In this document: positions 52,333 to 60,831 of the stretch, one piece after another
How the letters are laid out: every line of letters begins with the position of its first letter
How positions within the stretch are numbered: the first letter of the stretch is position 1
DNA from: Rugamonas sp045984285
GTDB lineage: Bacteria > Pseudomonadota > Gammaproteobacteria > Burkholderiales > Burkholderiaceae_D
Direction: 5' to 3'
DNA length: 64,000 nt
Assembly: GCF_045984285.3 (NCBI RefSeq)
Contig: NZ_JBJQIK030000007.1
Location: 186,001 to 250,000 of the forward strand
Notes under the pieces: model-generated
Database searches by the model: none
Seen by the model: only the letters and a program-made list of their open reading frames with translations
What the model was told of the DNA's origin: nothing
Program-made: the position numbers and the translations under genes

Positions 52333-52536
52333 ATGAAAATTGCTGTCGTCGCCATTGCCTTCATCCTGATCATCGGCAGCCTGGGCGCAGCCCTGTTCTT
52401 CCTGATGCGCGACAAGGGCCGCAGCAACCGCACGGTGCACGCGCTGGCGCTGCGCGTAGCCCTGTCGATCACCCTCTTCCTGCTGATCCTGGGCGCCTAC
52501 AAGCTCGGTTACATCCAGCCGACAGGCATCCGCTAG
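52333..52536 (+). CDS. Twin transmembrane protein (DUF2909)
   Basis: 67 residues, two membrane helices (about 4-24 and 43-60) joined by a basic loop RDKGRSNRTVHALALR. It is the only plus-strand gene inside the oxidase locus, as in other Burkholderiales. Function unknown. Confidence 0.88.
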   Translation: MKIAVVAIAFILIIGSLGAALFFLMRDKGRSNRTVHALALRVALSITLFLLILGAYKLGYIQPTGIR

Positions 52537-52542
52537 GCCCGT

Positions 52543-52573
52543 AAAAAAAGCCGCAACGTGTGCGGCTTTTTTA
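52543..52573. terminator. Bidirectional intrinsic terminator
   Basis: AAAAAAAGCCGCA-ACGTG-TGCGGCTTTTTT between the convergent DUF2909 and ctaE genes. The stem is flanked by A and T runs, so it can end transcripts from both sides. Confidence 0.9.
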
Positions 52574-52600
52574 TTGCGGCGCATGCCGCGATTATAGCTC

Positions 52601-53461
52601 TTACATCCAGTACACGACGACGTACAGGCCGAGCCAGACCACGTCAACGAAGTGCCAGTACCATGCCGCGCCTTCGAAGGCGAAGTGGTTCTCAGGCGTG
52701 AAGTGGCCTTTCATGGTACGGAACATCACCACTGCCAGCATGATCGCGCCCATGGTCACGTGGAAGCCGTGGAAGCCGGTCAGCATGAAGAAGGTGGAAC
52801 CGTAGACGCCGGAGGTCAGCTTCAGATTCAGCTCGCTGTAGGCGTGCATGTATTCATAAGCCTGGAAAGCCATGAAGACGGCGCCCAGCACCACGGTGGC
52901 AGCCAGCCATGCCACGGTCTTGCTGCGATGGCCGGCGCGCAGGGCGTGGTGGGCGATCGTCAGCGTGACGCCGGAGGTCAGCAGCAGCGCGGTATTGATG
53001 GTCGGGATCGGGAATGGGCCCATGGTGTTGAAGGCTTCCACCACACCGGCCGGACCGGTGTTGCCCCAATGCGCCGCGAAGTCCGGCCAGATCAGCTTGT
53101 GATCCAGGTCGGCCAGCCATGGCATGGTGATGGTGCGTGCGTAGAACAGCGCGCCGAAGAAGGCGCCGAAGAACATCACTTCGGAGAAGATGAACCAGCC
53201 CATCGACCAGCGGTAGGAGTGGTCGATACGCTTGCTGTACAGGCCACCTTCGGATTCGCCGATGGCGTCGCCGAACCAGCCCCACAGCACGGCCAGCATG
53301 GCCACGATACCGGCCAGGCACAGACCCATGCCCCAGGATGCGTCATTGACCCAGGCGGAGGCGCCTGCCATGGTCGCCAGCATCGACATGCCTGCCAGCA
53401 TAGGCCAGCGCGATGGACCTGGCACGAAGTAGTACGGTGCCGCGGCGTTGTTCGAACTCAT
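52601..53461 (-). CDS. ctaE: Cytochrome c oxidase subunit III
   Basis: 286 residues with seven membrane helices; starts MSSNNAAAPYYFVPGPSRWP. The ATG at 53461 is preceded by GGAG at good distance; one two codons upstream is in frame. Core oxidase subunit that stabilises subunit I. Contains FHGFHVTMGAIMLAVVMFR near the end, the usual subunit III motif. Confidence 0.96.
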   Translation of the reverse strand: MSSNNAAAPYYFVPGPSRWPMLAGMSMLATMAGASAWVNDASWGMGLCLAGIVAMLAVLWGWFGDAIGESEGGLYSKRIDHSYRWSMGWFIFSEVMFFGAFFGALFYARTITMPWLADLDHKLIWPDFAAHWGNTGPAGVVEAFNTMGPFPIPTINTALLLTSGVTLTIAHHALRAGHRSKTVAWLAATVVLGAVFMAFQAYEYMHAYSELNLKLTSGVYGSTFFMLTGFHGFHVTMGAIMLAVVMFRTMKGHFTPENHFAFEGAAWYWHFVDVVWLGLYVVVYWM

Positions 53462-53500
53462 TTTCATCTCCTAAAAACGGTATCCGTAGACTGCTAAAAC

Positions 53501-53707
53501 TTATTGTGAAACCACCAGCTTGACGACCGTAATCAGCAAGCCAACAAAAATCATGGCGCCCAGCACGCCCGCGATGATGAAGTGGACCGGGTTCAGTTTG
53601 ACCTGGTCCTTCTCAAAATCGCTCTTGCGGCGCAGGCCGAAAAACGACCATACCACCGCCTTCATCGCATACAGGAAAGAAGCGTGCTGCGGCTCTTTCT
53701 CGCTCAT
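53501..53707 (-). CDS. DUF2970 family protein
   Basis: 68 residues with one C-terminal membrane helix (about 43-64) and the N-terminal FLYAMKAVVWSFFGLRRKSD motif of DUF2970. Regular member of beta-proteobacterial cox loci between ctaG and ctaE; role unknown. Confidence 0.9.
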   Translation of the reverse strand: MSEKEPQHASFLYAMKAVVWSFFGLRRKSDFEKDQVKLNPVHFIIAGVLGAMIFVGLLITVVKLVVSQ

Positions 53708-53717
53708 CTGCCCCTCC

Positions 53718-54260
53718 TCAGTTCGACGCGGTCTTCGTCAGACCGGCAATCTCAATGAAGGTATAGGACAGCGTAATCGTCTTCACTTCCTTCGGCAGGG
53801 CCGGGTCGATATAGAACGACACCGGCATCTGCCGCGCTTCGCCGCCCTTCATGGTCTGCTGCTTGAAGCAGAAGCATTCCAGTTTCTTGAAGTGCGGCGT
53901 TGCGCTCAGCGGGGCGTAGCTCGGCACTGCCTGGGCCACCACCTCGGTTTTCTTCGAATTCACTACTTCATACGTCACCGTGACCAGTTCACCCGGATGC
54001 ACGGTCACGCTGCTCTGCGTCGGGCGGAAGCGCAAGGTGCCTTGCACATTGCTGTCCAGCTCAATCGTTACGCTGCGGGTCTTGTCGACCTGCGTATTCT
54101 GCACAACCGACCCATCCTTCTGGGTCAGCTGATTAATGCCGAGCACTTCGCACAGATGCTTGTAGACCGGGATCAGCGCGTAGCCAAAGCCGAACATCGC
54201 CACCGCAATCACCAGCAGCTTGGTCAGCAGCTGGCGATTGGAACCACGGTCTTCACTCAT
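53718..54260 (-). CDS. ctaG: Cytochrome c oxidase assembly protein CtaG (Cox11)
   Basis: 180 residues. An N-terminal membrane helix (about 12-32) is followed by a periplasmic immunoglobulin-like domain with the copper motif C129-F-C131-F and a further cysteine at 37. It delivers copper to the CuB site of subunit I. It lies 4 bp downstream of the small assembly peptide. Confidence 0.96.
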   Translation of the reverse strand: MSEDRGSNRQLLTKLLVIAVAMFGFGYALIPVYKHLCEVLGINQLTQKDGSVVQNTQVDKTRSVTIELDSNVQGTLRFRPTQSSVTVHPGELVTVTYEVVNSKKTEVVAQAVPSYAPLSATPHFKKLECFCFKQQTMKGGEARQMPVSFYIDPALPKEVKTITLSYTFIEIAGLTKTASN

Positions 54261-54264
54261 CTTC

Positions 54265-54372
54265 TCAGCTCAGCAAGGTGCGCTTAATGAACACCGATAC
54301 GAAGAACACGATCGCAATCGAAGCCAGCGTCAGCGCCAGCTTCAGATTGCTCTTTTTCTTATCGTCGGCCAT
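54265..54372 (-). CDS. Cytochrome oxidase small assembly protein (35 residues)
   Basis: MADDKKKSNLKLALTLASIA continuing to FIKRTLLS: a basic N-terminus and a single membrane helix. Its ATG overlaps the ctaD stop (TAATG), and it precedes ctaG. Such peptides are a regular feature of beta-proteobacterial cox operons. Confidence 0.85.
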   Translation of the reverse strand: MADDKKKSNLKLALTLASIAIVFFVSVFIKRTLLS

Positions 54373-55967
54373 TACTTGACGGTCGGCGGGGTTTCGAAGG
54401 TGTGGAACGGCGCCGGCGACGGCACGGTCCACTCCAGGCCTTCTGCGCCTTCCCAAGGCTTGTCGCCTGCTGCCTTGCCGCCACGGATGGTTGGCAGCAC
54501 CACGCAGAACAGGAAGAACACCTGCGACAGGCCGAAGCCGAAGGCGCCGATGGTGGCGATGGTGTTGAAGTCCGTGAACTGCGCCGGATAGTCAGCGTAG
54601 CGCCGCGGCATACCGGCCAGGCCCAGGAAGTGCATCGGGAAGAAGGTGATGTTGAAGGTGATCAGCGACAGCCAGAAGTGCAGCTTGCCCATGGTTTCGC
54701 TGTACATATGGCCGGTCCACTTCGGACCCCAGTAGTAGAAGCCTGCGAACAGTGCGAACAGCGAGCCTGCCACCAGCACGTAGTGGAAGTGCGCCACCAC
54801 GTAGTAGGTATCCTGCAGCTGGATGTCGATCGGGGTCACAGCCAGGATCAGGCCGGTGAAGCCGCCCATGGTGAACACGAAGATGAAGCCCACGGCGAAC
54901 AGCATCGGGGTTTCGAAGGTCATCGAGCCCTTCCACATCGTGGCGATCCAGTTGAACACCTTAACGCCGGTCGGCACGGCGATCAGCATGGTCGCGTACA
55001 TGAAGAACAGCTGCGAGGTCACCGGCATGCCGGTGGTGAACATGTGGTGCGCCCACACGATGAAGGACAGGATCGCGATGGACGCGGTTGCGTACACCAT
55101 CGATGCATAGCCGAACAGCGGCTTGCGTGCGAATGCCGGGATGATCTGCGACACGATACCGAAGGCCGGCAGGATCATGATGTACACCTCGGGGTGGCCG
55201 AAGAACCAGAAGATGTGCTGGTACATCACCGGGTCGCCGCCGCCGGCGGCGTTGAAGAAGGAGGTGCCGAAGTGGCGGTCGGTCAGCGTCATGGTGATGG
55301 CGCCTGCCAGGACCGGCATCACGGCGATCAGCAGGTAGGCGGTGATCAGCCAGGTCCAGCAGAACATCGGCATCTTCATCAGGGTCATGCCGGGCGCGCG
55401 CATGTTCAGGATGGTGACGATGATGTTGATCGAACCCATGATCGACGATGCACCCATGATGTGCATCGCGAAGATGCCCATATCCATGCCCGGGCCCATC
55501 TGGGTCGACAGCGGCGCGTACAGGGTCCAGCCGGCGGCGGTGGCGCCGCCCGGCACGAAGAAGGAACCTGCCAGCAGCAGCGCTGCCGGAGGCAGCAGCC
55601 AGAACGAGAAGTTGTTCATGCGGGCGAAGGCCATGTCGGAAGCGCCCACCTGCAGCGGGATCATCCAGTTCGCATAGCCCACGAAGGCCGGCATGATGGC
55701 GCCGAACACCATCACCAGGCCGTGCATGGTGGTCAGCTGGTTGAAGAACTCAGGCTGGAAGAACTGCAGGCCGGGCTGGAACAGCTCGGTGCGGATCATC
55801 AGCGCCAGCACACCGCCGGACAGCAGCATGATGAAGGAGAACCACAGGTACAGGGTACCGATGTCCTTATGGTTGGTGGCGAACAGCCAGCGGCGCCAGC
55901 CATGCGGATGGTCGTGCGCGTGATCGTGGCCGTGATCGTGTGCGTGATCGATAGTCGTCGTGCTCAT
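54372..55967 (-). CDS. ctaD: Cytochrome c oxidase subunit I
   Basis: 531 residues from the ATG at 55967 behind AGGAGC. The catalytic subunit of the aa3-type oxidase, with 12 membrane helices, HPEVY (CuB and cross-linked Tyr) and the WAHHMFTTGMP motif. The first 25 residues form a histidine/aspartate-rich tail (HAHDHGHDHAHDHPHG), which may bind metal. It is translated with the 35-residue assembly peptide. Confidence 0.97.
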   Translation of the reverse strand: MSTTTIDHAHDHGHDHAHDHPHGWRRWLFATNHKDIGTLYLWFSFIMLLSGGVLALMIRTELFQPGLQFFQPEFFNQLTTMHGLVMVFGAIMPAFVGYANWMIPLQVGASDMAFARMNNFSFWLLPPAALLLAGSFFVPGGATAAGWTLYAPLSTQMGPGMDMGIFAMHIMGASSIMGSINIIVTILNMRAPGMTLMKMPMFCWTWLITAYLLIAVMPVLAGAITMTLTDRHFGTSFFNAAGGGDPVMYQHIFWFFGHPEVYIMILPAFGIVSQIIPAFARKPLFGYASMVYATASIAILSFIVWAHHMFTTGMPVTSQLFFMYATMLIAVPTGVKVFNWIATMWKGSMTFETPMLFAVGFIFVFTMGGFTGLILAVTPIDIQLQDTYYVVAHFHYVLVAGSLFALFAGFYYWGPKWTGHMYSETMGKLHFWLSLITFNITFFPMHFLGLAGMPRRYADYPAQFTDFNTIATIGAFGFGLSQVFFLFCVVLPTIRGGKAAGDKPWEGAEGLEWTVPSPAPFHTFETPPTVK

Positions 55968-55980
55968 GTGAAGCTCCTGA

Positions 55981-57204
55981 TTACTTACGGGCAGCCACAA
56001 CTTCGGCTGGCTGAACGATATTTTCGGCTGGCTTGTTCGACCAGGTGTTGCGGGTGTAGGTGATCACAGCCGCGATGTCGGTGTCGGACAGCTGCTTCCA
56101 GGCCGGCATTTCGCTTGGATACTTGCCGGACTTCAGGCCGTTCAGCACCACGTGGATCTGGTCGGCGCGCGGGCCGTTGACGACAGCGGAACCGTCCAGC
56201 GGAGCGAATGCGCCGGGCACGCCCTTGCCGTTGGCCTGGTGGCAGACCGCGCAGTTTGCGGTGTACACTTTTTCGCCCTTGGTTTTCAGTTCGTCGATGG
56301 TCCAGGTCTTGTTAGGATCGTCCGCCAGCGCGGCCATTTCCTTCTGCTTGCCCTGTACCCATGCGGTGTACTCTTCGGCAGTCACCACTTTCACCACGAT
56401 CGGCATGAAAGCGTGCTCCTTGCCGCACAGCTCCGCGCAGTTGCCGCGGAAGGTGCCGGTGTGTTCGGACTTGAACCAGGTGTCGCGCACGAAGCCAGGA
56501 ATCGCATCCTGCTTCACGCCGAAGGCCGGGATCATCCATGCGTGGATCACGTCGTTGGCGGTAGTAACAATGCGGATCTTCTTATTGACCGGCACCACCA
56601 CTTCGTTATCGACTTCCATCAGGTAGTTCTCGCCGCGCGCTTCGGTCGGCAGGACGCCTGGCGCGCCCACCTGGGTGCGCGGGGTAGCCAGGTTGGAGAT
56701 GAAGGAGATGCCCTCGCCTTCACCTTTCAGGTAGTCGTAGCCCCATTTCCACTGCATGCCGGTGGCCTTGATGGTGATGTCGGCGTTCGAGGTGTCCTTC
56801 ATTGCCACCACGGTCTTGGTGGCTGGCAGCGCCATGCCGATCACGATCAGGAATGGCACCACGGTCCACGCGATTTCAACAGCGGTGGACTCATGGAAGG
56901 TGGCCGGCTTGTGGCCCAGCGACTTGCGGTGCTTGAAGATGGAGTAGAACATGACGCCGAACACCGCGATGAAGATCACCAGGCAGATGATCATCATCAG
57001 GTTGTGCAGGTCGTAGATTTCGGCAGCGATGTGCGTCGAAGGCGGCTGCAGGTTCAGCTGATGCACCACCGGACCGCCAGTGCCGCCGGTCGCCGCGCCA
57101 TACGTGCCGTTTCCAGTCGTTGCAGGTTGCGCCCATGCTGGCACACTGGCAGCGACAGCGGCCAGCCCAAGCATCAACGATTGAAGTCGCTTCGCAAGTT
57201 TCAT
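55981..57204 (-). CDS. ctaC: Cytochrome c oxidase subunit II with fused cytochrome c domain
   Basis: 407 residues from the ATG at 57204. A signal peptide (to about residue 25, VPAWAQ) is followed by two membrane helices (about 66-90 and 110-130). The CuA cupredoxin domain has H221, C256, C260, H264 and M267. A C-terminal cytochrome c domain carries CAVCH (318-322) as haem site. The fusion marks a caa3-type oxidase. A promoter with TATAAT lies 250 bp upstream. Confidence 0.96.
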   Translation of the reverse strand: MKLAKRLQSLMLGLAAVAASVPAWAQPATTGNGTYGAATGGTGGPVVHQLNLQPPSTHIAAEIYDLHNLMMIICLVIFIAVFGVMFYSIFKHRKSLGHKPATFHESTAVEIAWTVVPFLIVIGMALPATKTVVAMKDTSNADITIKATGMQWKWGYDYLKGEGEGISFISNLATPRTQVGAPGVLPTEARGENYLMEVDNEVVVPVNKKIRIVTTANDVIHAWMIPAFGVKQDAIPGFVRDTWFKSEHTGTFRGNCAELCGKEHAFMPIVVKVVTAEEYTAWVQGKQKEMAALADDPNKTWTIDELKTKGEKVYTANCAVCHQANGKGVPGAFAPLDGSAVVNGPRADQIHVVLNGLKSGKYPSEMPAWKQLSDTDIAAVITYTRNTWSNKPAENIVQPAEVVAARK

Positions 57205-57544
57205 GTTTTCCCCAACCACCCAAAATAAAGAAAATTTTTCTTCACTGTGCGGCCCCGCCGAATCGGTGACGCACTGTGCGCTAAACAGCTAAAGGCCCCA
57301 TGCCTGCCTTCGCAAAAAAAATTTGGCGAAAACGCGGCTGGAACCTTGTACATCGTCACCGGCGGCCCAACATCACCTGTGACGCTGACTATTGTTGCCT
57401 GTCTGCCGCTTCGGCAGCCAGATTGTGTCCGGCTGGGCAAAGTACTGGCAAAATTAGTCAAGGATTATAAGCATTAACACACTCTTTCATCAAGGCTATT
57501 TGCCTTTCCACTAAGAGCGCCCCCCTTCGGAAAACAACGCCTGC
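57205..57544. other. Intergenic region upstream of ctaC
   Basis: 340 bp between ctaC and the methyltransferase gene. It holds the ctaC promoter (57464-57493) and a roughly 250-nt leader. I see no ORF with support and no clear operator. Confidence 0.5.
57464..57493 (-). promoter_or_regulatory. Promoter of the cytochrome oxidase operon
   Basis: Minus strand TTGATG (57488-57493), 18-bp spacer, TATAAT (57464-57469). A good sigma-70 match; transcription would start near 57457. Confidence 0.55.
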
Positions 57545-58468
57545 CTATTTTTTGGGCGGGCGCGGCATGAAGCGGACAATTGCCTCACCCTCATTCGTCA
57601 CGCGCGGAGCAGGCCGGAAGGCGTGGCCATAGATCACCTCGAAGGTCAGGCCGATGCGGCCGTCGGCGCGGCGCTGGCGGTTCAGGCCATCGAGCAGGCG
57701 CTGCTGCGCGGCGCGGCCCAGCAGGCCTTTGCGGCGCGTGCTCAGCGGATTGCCGCCGAAAGCGCGCACGTCATTGAGCAGTTTTTCCGGCGTGTCGTAG
57801 GTCACTGTTATCTTTTCCATATCCATTACCGGCGTCGAGAAACCGGCTTCCACCAGCTGGTCGCCGAAATCGTGCATATCGACGAAGGGCAGCGAATGCG
57901 GCGCGAGATCGACCTCGCTGAACGCGGTGCGCAGCTCCTGGAAGGTATCGGGACCGAAGCAGGAAAACATCAGCAGGCCGTTCACGCGCAGCACGCGGTG
58001 CCACTCCGCGAACACGCGGTCCGGCTGGGGGTGCCAGTGCATCGCCAGGTTGGACCATACGAGGTCCACGGTATTGCGGGCCAGCGGCAGGTCGGCAAAA
58101 TCCCCGCACAGCGCATCGATGCCCGATTTTGAGGGGAGAAGCTTGCTCATTAGCTGCGTGATCGCGGACTGCGGAGCTCCCTGCTGCTGCGCGGCGCGCA
58201 GCATCGCCTCCGAGGCATCCAGCGCCAGCACCTGGGCGGCGGGATAATCCTTGTGCAGCATTGGCAGGTCGGCGCCGGCGCCGCAACCCGCATCCAGCAC
58301 GCGCAGCGGCGCCAGTTTCACCAGTTGCAGGCGCTCATGCATGCGGTTCGCCACCTCGCGGCGCAGGAAATCGGATGCTTCCACGCGCTCGGGGCGGCGG
58401 AACAGCGCGCGCACATGATGCAGATCGATAGGAGCGCTGAGTTTGGGCGGATTGGCGGGGGCTTGCAT
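57545..58468 (-). CDS. SAM-dependent methyltransferase, BioC-like
   Basis: 307 residues from the ATG at 58468. A class I methyltransferase with motif I VLDAGCGAGADLP, an acidic loop LALDASEAML and motif WSNLAMHWHPQPD, the latter typical for BioC, which methylates malonyl-ACP to start pimelate synthesis. The N-terminal VRALFRRPERVEASDFLRRE also fits. No bio genes are adjacent, so the assignment rests on sequence alone. Divergent from comF, 60 bp away. Confidence 0.82.
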   Translation of the reverse strand: MQAPANPPKLSAPIDLHHVRALFRRPERVEASDFLRREVANRMHERLQLVKLAPLRVLDAGCGAGADLPMLHKDYPAAQVLALDASEAMLRAAQQQGAPQSAITQLMSKLLPSKSGIDALCGDFADLPLARNTVDLVWSNLAMHWHPQPDRVFAEWHRVLRVNGLLMFSCFGPDTFQELRTAFSEVDLAPHSLPFVDMHDFGDQLVEAGFSTPVMDMEKITVTYDTPEKLLNDVRAFGGNPLSTRRKGLLGRAAQQRLLDGLNRQRRADGRIGLTFEVIYGHAFRPAPRVTNEGEAIVRFMPRPPKK

Positions 58469-58528
58469 TTTATATAGCGGCAACGGGTGAGATAATGTGC
58501 GCAGTTTACATGGTTGGAGCAAAACGCG

Positions 58529-59269
58529 ATGGCCACCGCTTTGCACGCTGCCCTGTCCCGCTGGCTCGGCGCCGCCTTGCCCGCGCTGCTGCCGGTGCAT
58601 TGCGTACTGTGCGGCCTGGCCAGCGCGCAGCATTTGTGCGCTGGCTGCCGCGAACAATGCCTGTCCGGCGGCCAGCCGCGTTGCCCGGTATGTGCCGATC
58701 CCCTGCCCGGCGCGGACGGCACCATGCCTTGCGGCCGCTGCCTGCGCCATCCGCCCGACTATGACGCCACGCTGGTTGCGGCCGACTATGTGCTGCCCGT
58801 CGACAGCCTGGTGCTGCAGCTGAAGTTCGGCGCCCGGCTTGCGCATGCGCGGCTGTTCGGCGGCCTGCTGGCTGATGCCGCGCTGGCATCACCTGGTTTC
58901 GTGAAGCCCGCGCTGCTGTGTCCTGTGCCGCTGGGCCCCGAAAGGCTGGCCGAACGCGGCTTCAACCAGGCGCTGGAAATCGCCCGCCCGCTCGGCAAGC
59001 GGCTCGGCATCGGCGTGGATGCGCACTGCGTGGTGCGGGTGCAGGACACCCTGGCGCAAAGCCTGCTGCACGCCCGCGAACGGCGCCGCAACATCGCCGC
59101 CGCCTTCAGCGTGACAGACCGCGCCCAGGTCGAAGGGCGGCACATCGGCGTGGTGGATGATGTGATGAGCAGCGGCGAAACGCTGCAGGAACTGGCGGCG
59201 ACGCTGAAGCGCTACGGCGCGGCGCGCGTAACTAATATAGTATTCGCGCGTACGCCGCCATCGAACTAA
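58529..59269 (+). CDS. comF: ComF family protein (phosphoribosyltransferase fold)
   Basis: 246 residues from the ATG at 58529; a TTG five codons earlier is possible. The N-terminal zinc-ribbon-like region has CVLCG, CAGC, CPVC and CGRC. The C-terminal part is a PRPP-binding fold with VVDDVMSSGETL. Related proteins are needed for DNA uptake in naturally competent bacteria; here competence is not shown. Confidence 0.93.
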   Translation: MATALHAALSRWLGAALPALLPVHCVLCGLASAQHLCAGCREQCLSGGQPRCPVCADPLPGADGTMPCGRCLRHPPDYDATLVAADYVLPVDSLVLQLKFGARLAHARLFGGLLADAALASPGFVKPALLCPVPLGPERLAERGFNQALEIARPLGKRLGIGVDAHCVVRVQDTLAQSLLHARERRRNIAAAFSVTDRAQVEGRHIGVVDDVMSSGETLQELAATLKRYGAARVTNIVFARTPPSN

Positions 59270-59279
59270 AGGAGAAGAT

Positions 59280-59750
59280 TTGTTTCACGTAGTGCTGGTC
59301 AACCCCGAAATTCCGCCGAACACCGGTAACGTCATCCGCCTGTGCGCCAACACGGGTGCGCAGCTGCACCTGATCGAGCCGCTCGGTTTTCCGCTGGACG
59401 ACGCCAAGCTGCGCCGCGCAGGGCTGGATTACCACGAATACGCGCGCATGAAAGTGCACAAGAACTGGGACGCCTTCCTGGCCGAAGTTCAGCCCGTGGC
59501 CGGCCGCATCTTCGCCATGACCACGCACGGCTCCACGCCCTTCGCGCAGCTGAAGTTCGAGGCCGGGGACGTGTTCGTCTTCGGCTCCGAAACCCGCGGT
59601 CTCGCCCCCGAATTCCGCGAAACCTTCCCGGCAGCCCAGCGCATCCGCGTCCCCATGCGCCCCGACAACCGCAGCCTCAACCTCTCCAACACGGTCGCCA
59701 TCGTCGTCTACGAAGCCTGGCGCCAGCACGCCTACGCCGGCGGCGCATAA
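59280..59750 (+). CDS. trmL: tRNA (cytidine(34)-2'-O)-methyltransferase
   Basis: 156 residues starting at a TTG with AAGGAG 6 bases upstream; no other start gives the full N-terminus FHVVLVNPEIPPNTGNVIRL. It is a SPOUT methyltransferase with FVFGSETRGL and the knot segment IRVPMRPDNRSLNLSNTVAI. It methylates the wobble base of tRNA-Leu. Its TAA is 2 bp before a dispersed palindrome pair. Confidence 0.95.
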   Translation: MFHVVLVNPEIPPNTGNVIRLCANTGAQLHLIEPLGFPLDDAKLRRAGLDYHEYARMKVHKNWDAFLAEVQPVAGRIFAMTTHGSTPFAQLKFEAGDVFVFGSETRGLAPEFRETFPAAQRIRVPMRPDNRSLNLSNTVAIVVYEAWRQHAYAGGA

Positions 59751-59752
59751 AG

Positions 59753-59815
59753 CTGACACCATGGGGTCAGGCACCATGGTGTCAGTGACATTGGTGCCTG
59801 ACCCCAGGGTGTCAC
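59753..59815. repeat. Two inverted copies of the dispersed palindrome (copies 4 and 5)
   Basis: Copy 4: 12-bp perfect arms CTGACACCATGG / CCATGGTGTCAG (59753-59764, 59774-59785) around GGTCAGGCA (59765-59773). Copy 5: GTGACATTGG...CCAGGGTGTCAC (59785-59815) around the inverted loop TGCCTGACC. Same loop as in copies 1-3, with a different stem sequence. Confidence 0.9.
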
Positions 59816-59893
59816 AGTTGGTGGCGGCAAGCGTGTTGGCATAAAGGCATGGAAAGTCGTATAAGTGAATCGTCGACTTTCGTGGGAGCCGGT

Positions 59894-60352
59894 ATGTTCG
59901 ATATCGATTTGCCTTGGTGGGAACTGGTGGTGCGCGGGGCGATTGTCTACGCATTCCTGCTGGTGATGGTGCGCATTACCGGAAAGCGTACTGTCGGGCA
60001 ATTCACGCCGTTTGATTTGCTGGTGGTGATGCTGCTGTCGGAGGCGGTATCCCCTGCGCTGACCGGCGGCGAAGAGGGCGTGACGGGCGGCATTATCGTG
60101 GCCACTACGCTCATCGTGCTGAACGTACTGATCGCCTTCGCAACCTCGCACAGCCGCAAAATTGCGGATATGGTCGATGGCACGCCCGTCCTGCTCGGGC
60201 GCGATGGCAAAATCTTCGATGATGTCGTCAAGCGCAACCGCGTTGCCGAGGGCGACGTGGAACAGGCTTTGCGCGAAGCCGACTGCCCGCTGCACAAGAT
60301 GAAGTGCGCCTTCCTCGAACCGGATGGCAAGATCACCATCCTGCAGAATTAG
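59894..60352 (+). CDS. DUF421 (YetF-like) membrane protein
   Basis: 152 residues from the ATG at 59894, which follows GGGAG; an ATG at 59849 is in frame. Three membrane helices at the N-terminus (about 10-90) are followed by a small cytoplasmic DUF421 domain (about 95-150, PVLLGRDGKIFDDVVKRNRV). Function unknown; YetF relatives are linked to spore or envelope proteins. Confidence 0.88.
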   Translation: MFDIDLPWWELVVRGAIVYAFLLVMVRITGKRTVGQFTPFDLLVVMLLSEAVSPALTGGEEGVTGGIIVATTLIVLNVLIAFATSHSRKIADMVDGTPVLLGRDGKIFDDVVKRNRVAEGDVEQALREADCPLHKMKCAFLEPDGKITILQN

Positions 60353-60831
60353 CCGCCGAACATCCTCACCTTGGCCAGCAGCTTGGTGGTCGACCGGTCG
60401 TGCTGGAAATCGATGGCGACCGCCTTGCCGCCATAGGCAATCACCGCCTTCCCTTCCGGTATCGCCGTCATATCGTAATCGCCGCCTTTGGCGTAAATCT
60501 CCGGGCGCGCTTCCTGCACCACTTCCAGCGCAGTATCCTCATCGAAAGGCACCACCAGGCTCACCGACTCCAGCGCCGCCAGCACCGCCATGCGGTCCTC
60601 GCAGGCATTGAGCGGACGGTCGTCCCCCTTGCCGAGGCGCTTCACGGATGCATCCGTATTGGCCGCCACCACCAGCGAGGCGCCCAGCGCGCGCGCCTGC
60701 GCCAGATAGGTGACGTGGCCGCGGTGCAGGATGTCGAACACGCCGTTCGTCACCACCACCGGCTTGGGCAGCGCCGCGACACGCGCAGCCAGCTCGGCGC
60801 GCGTGCAAATCTTTTCTTCAAATGGGATCAT
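60349..60831 (-). CDS. rfaE2: D-glycero-beta-D-manno-heptose 1-phosphate adenylyltransferase
   Basis: 160 residues, the cytidylyltransferase-type domain of HldE as a separate protein. GVFDILHRGHVTYL is the nucleotide-binding motif with HRGH, and KRLGKGDDRPLNACEDRMAV follows. It makes ADP-heptose for the LPS inner core. The gene end overlaps the DUF421 stop by 4 bp (convergent), and its start overlaps the pilU stop by 4 bp. Confidence 0.95.
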   Translation of the reverse strand: MIPFEEKICTRAELAARVAALPKPVVVTNGVFDILHRGHVTYLAQARALGASLVVAANTDASVKRLGKGDDRPLNACEDRMAVLAALESVSLVVPFDEDTALEVVQEARPEIYAKGGDYDMTAIPEGKAVIAYGGKAVAIDFQHDRSTTKLLAKVRMFGG

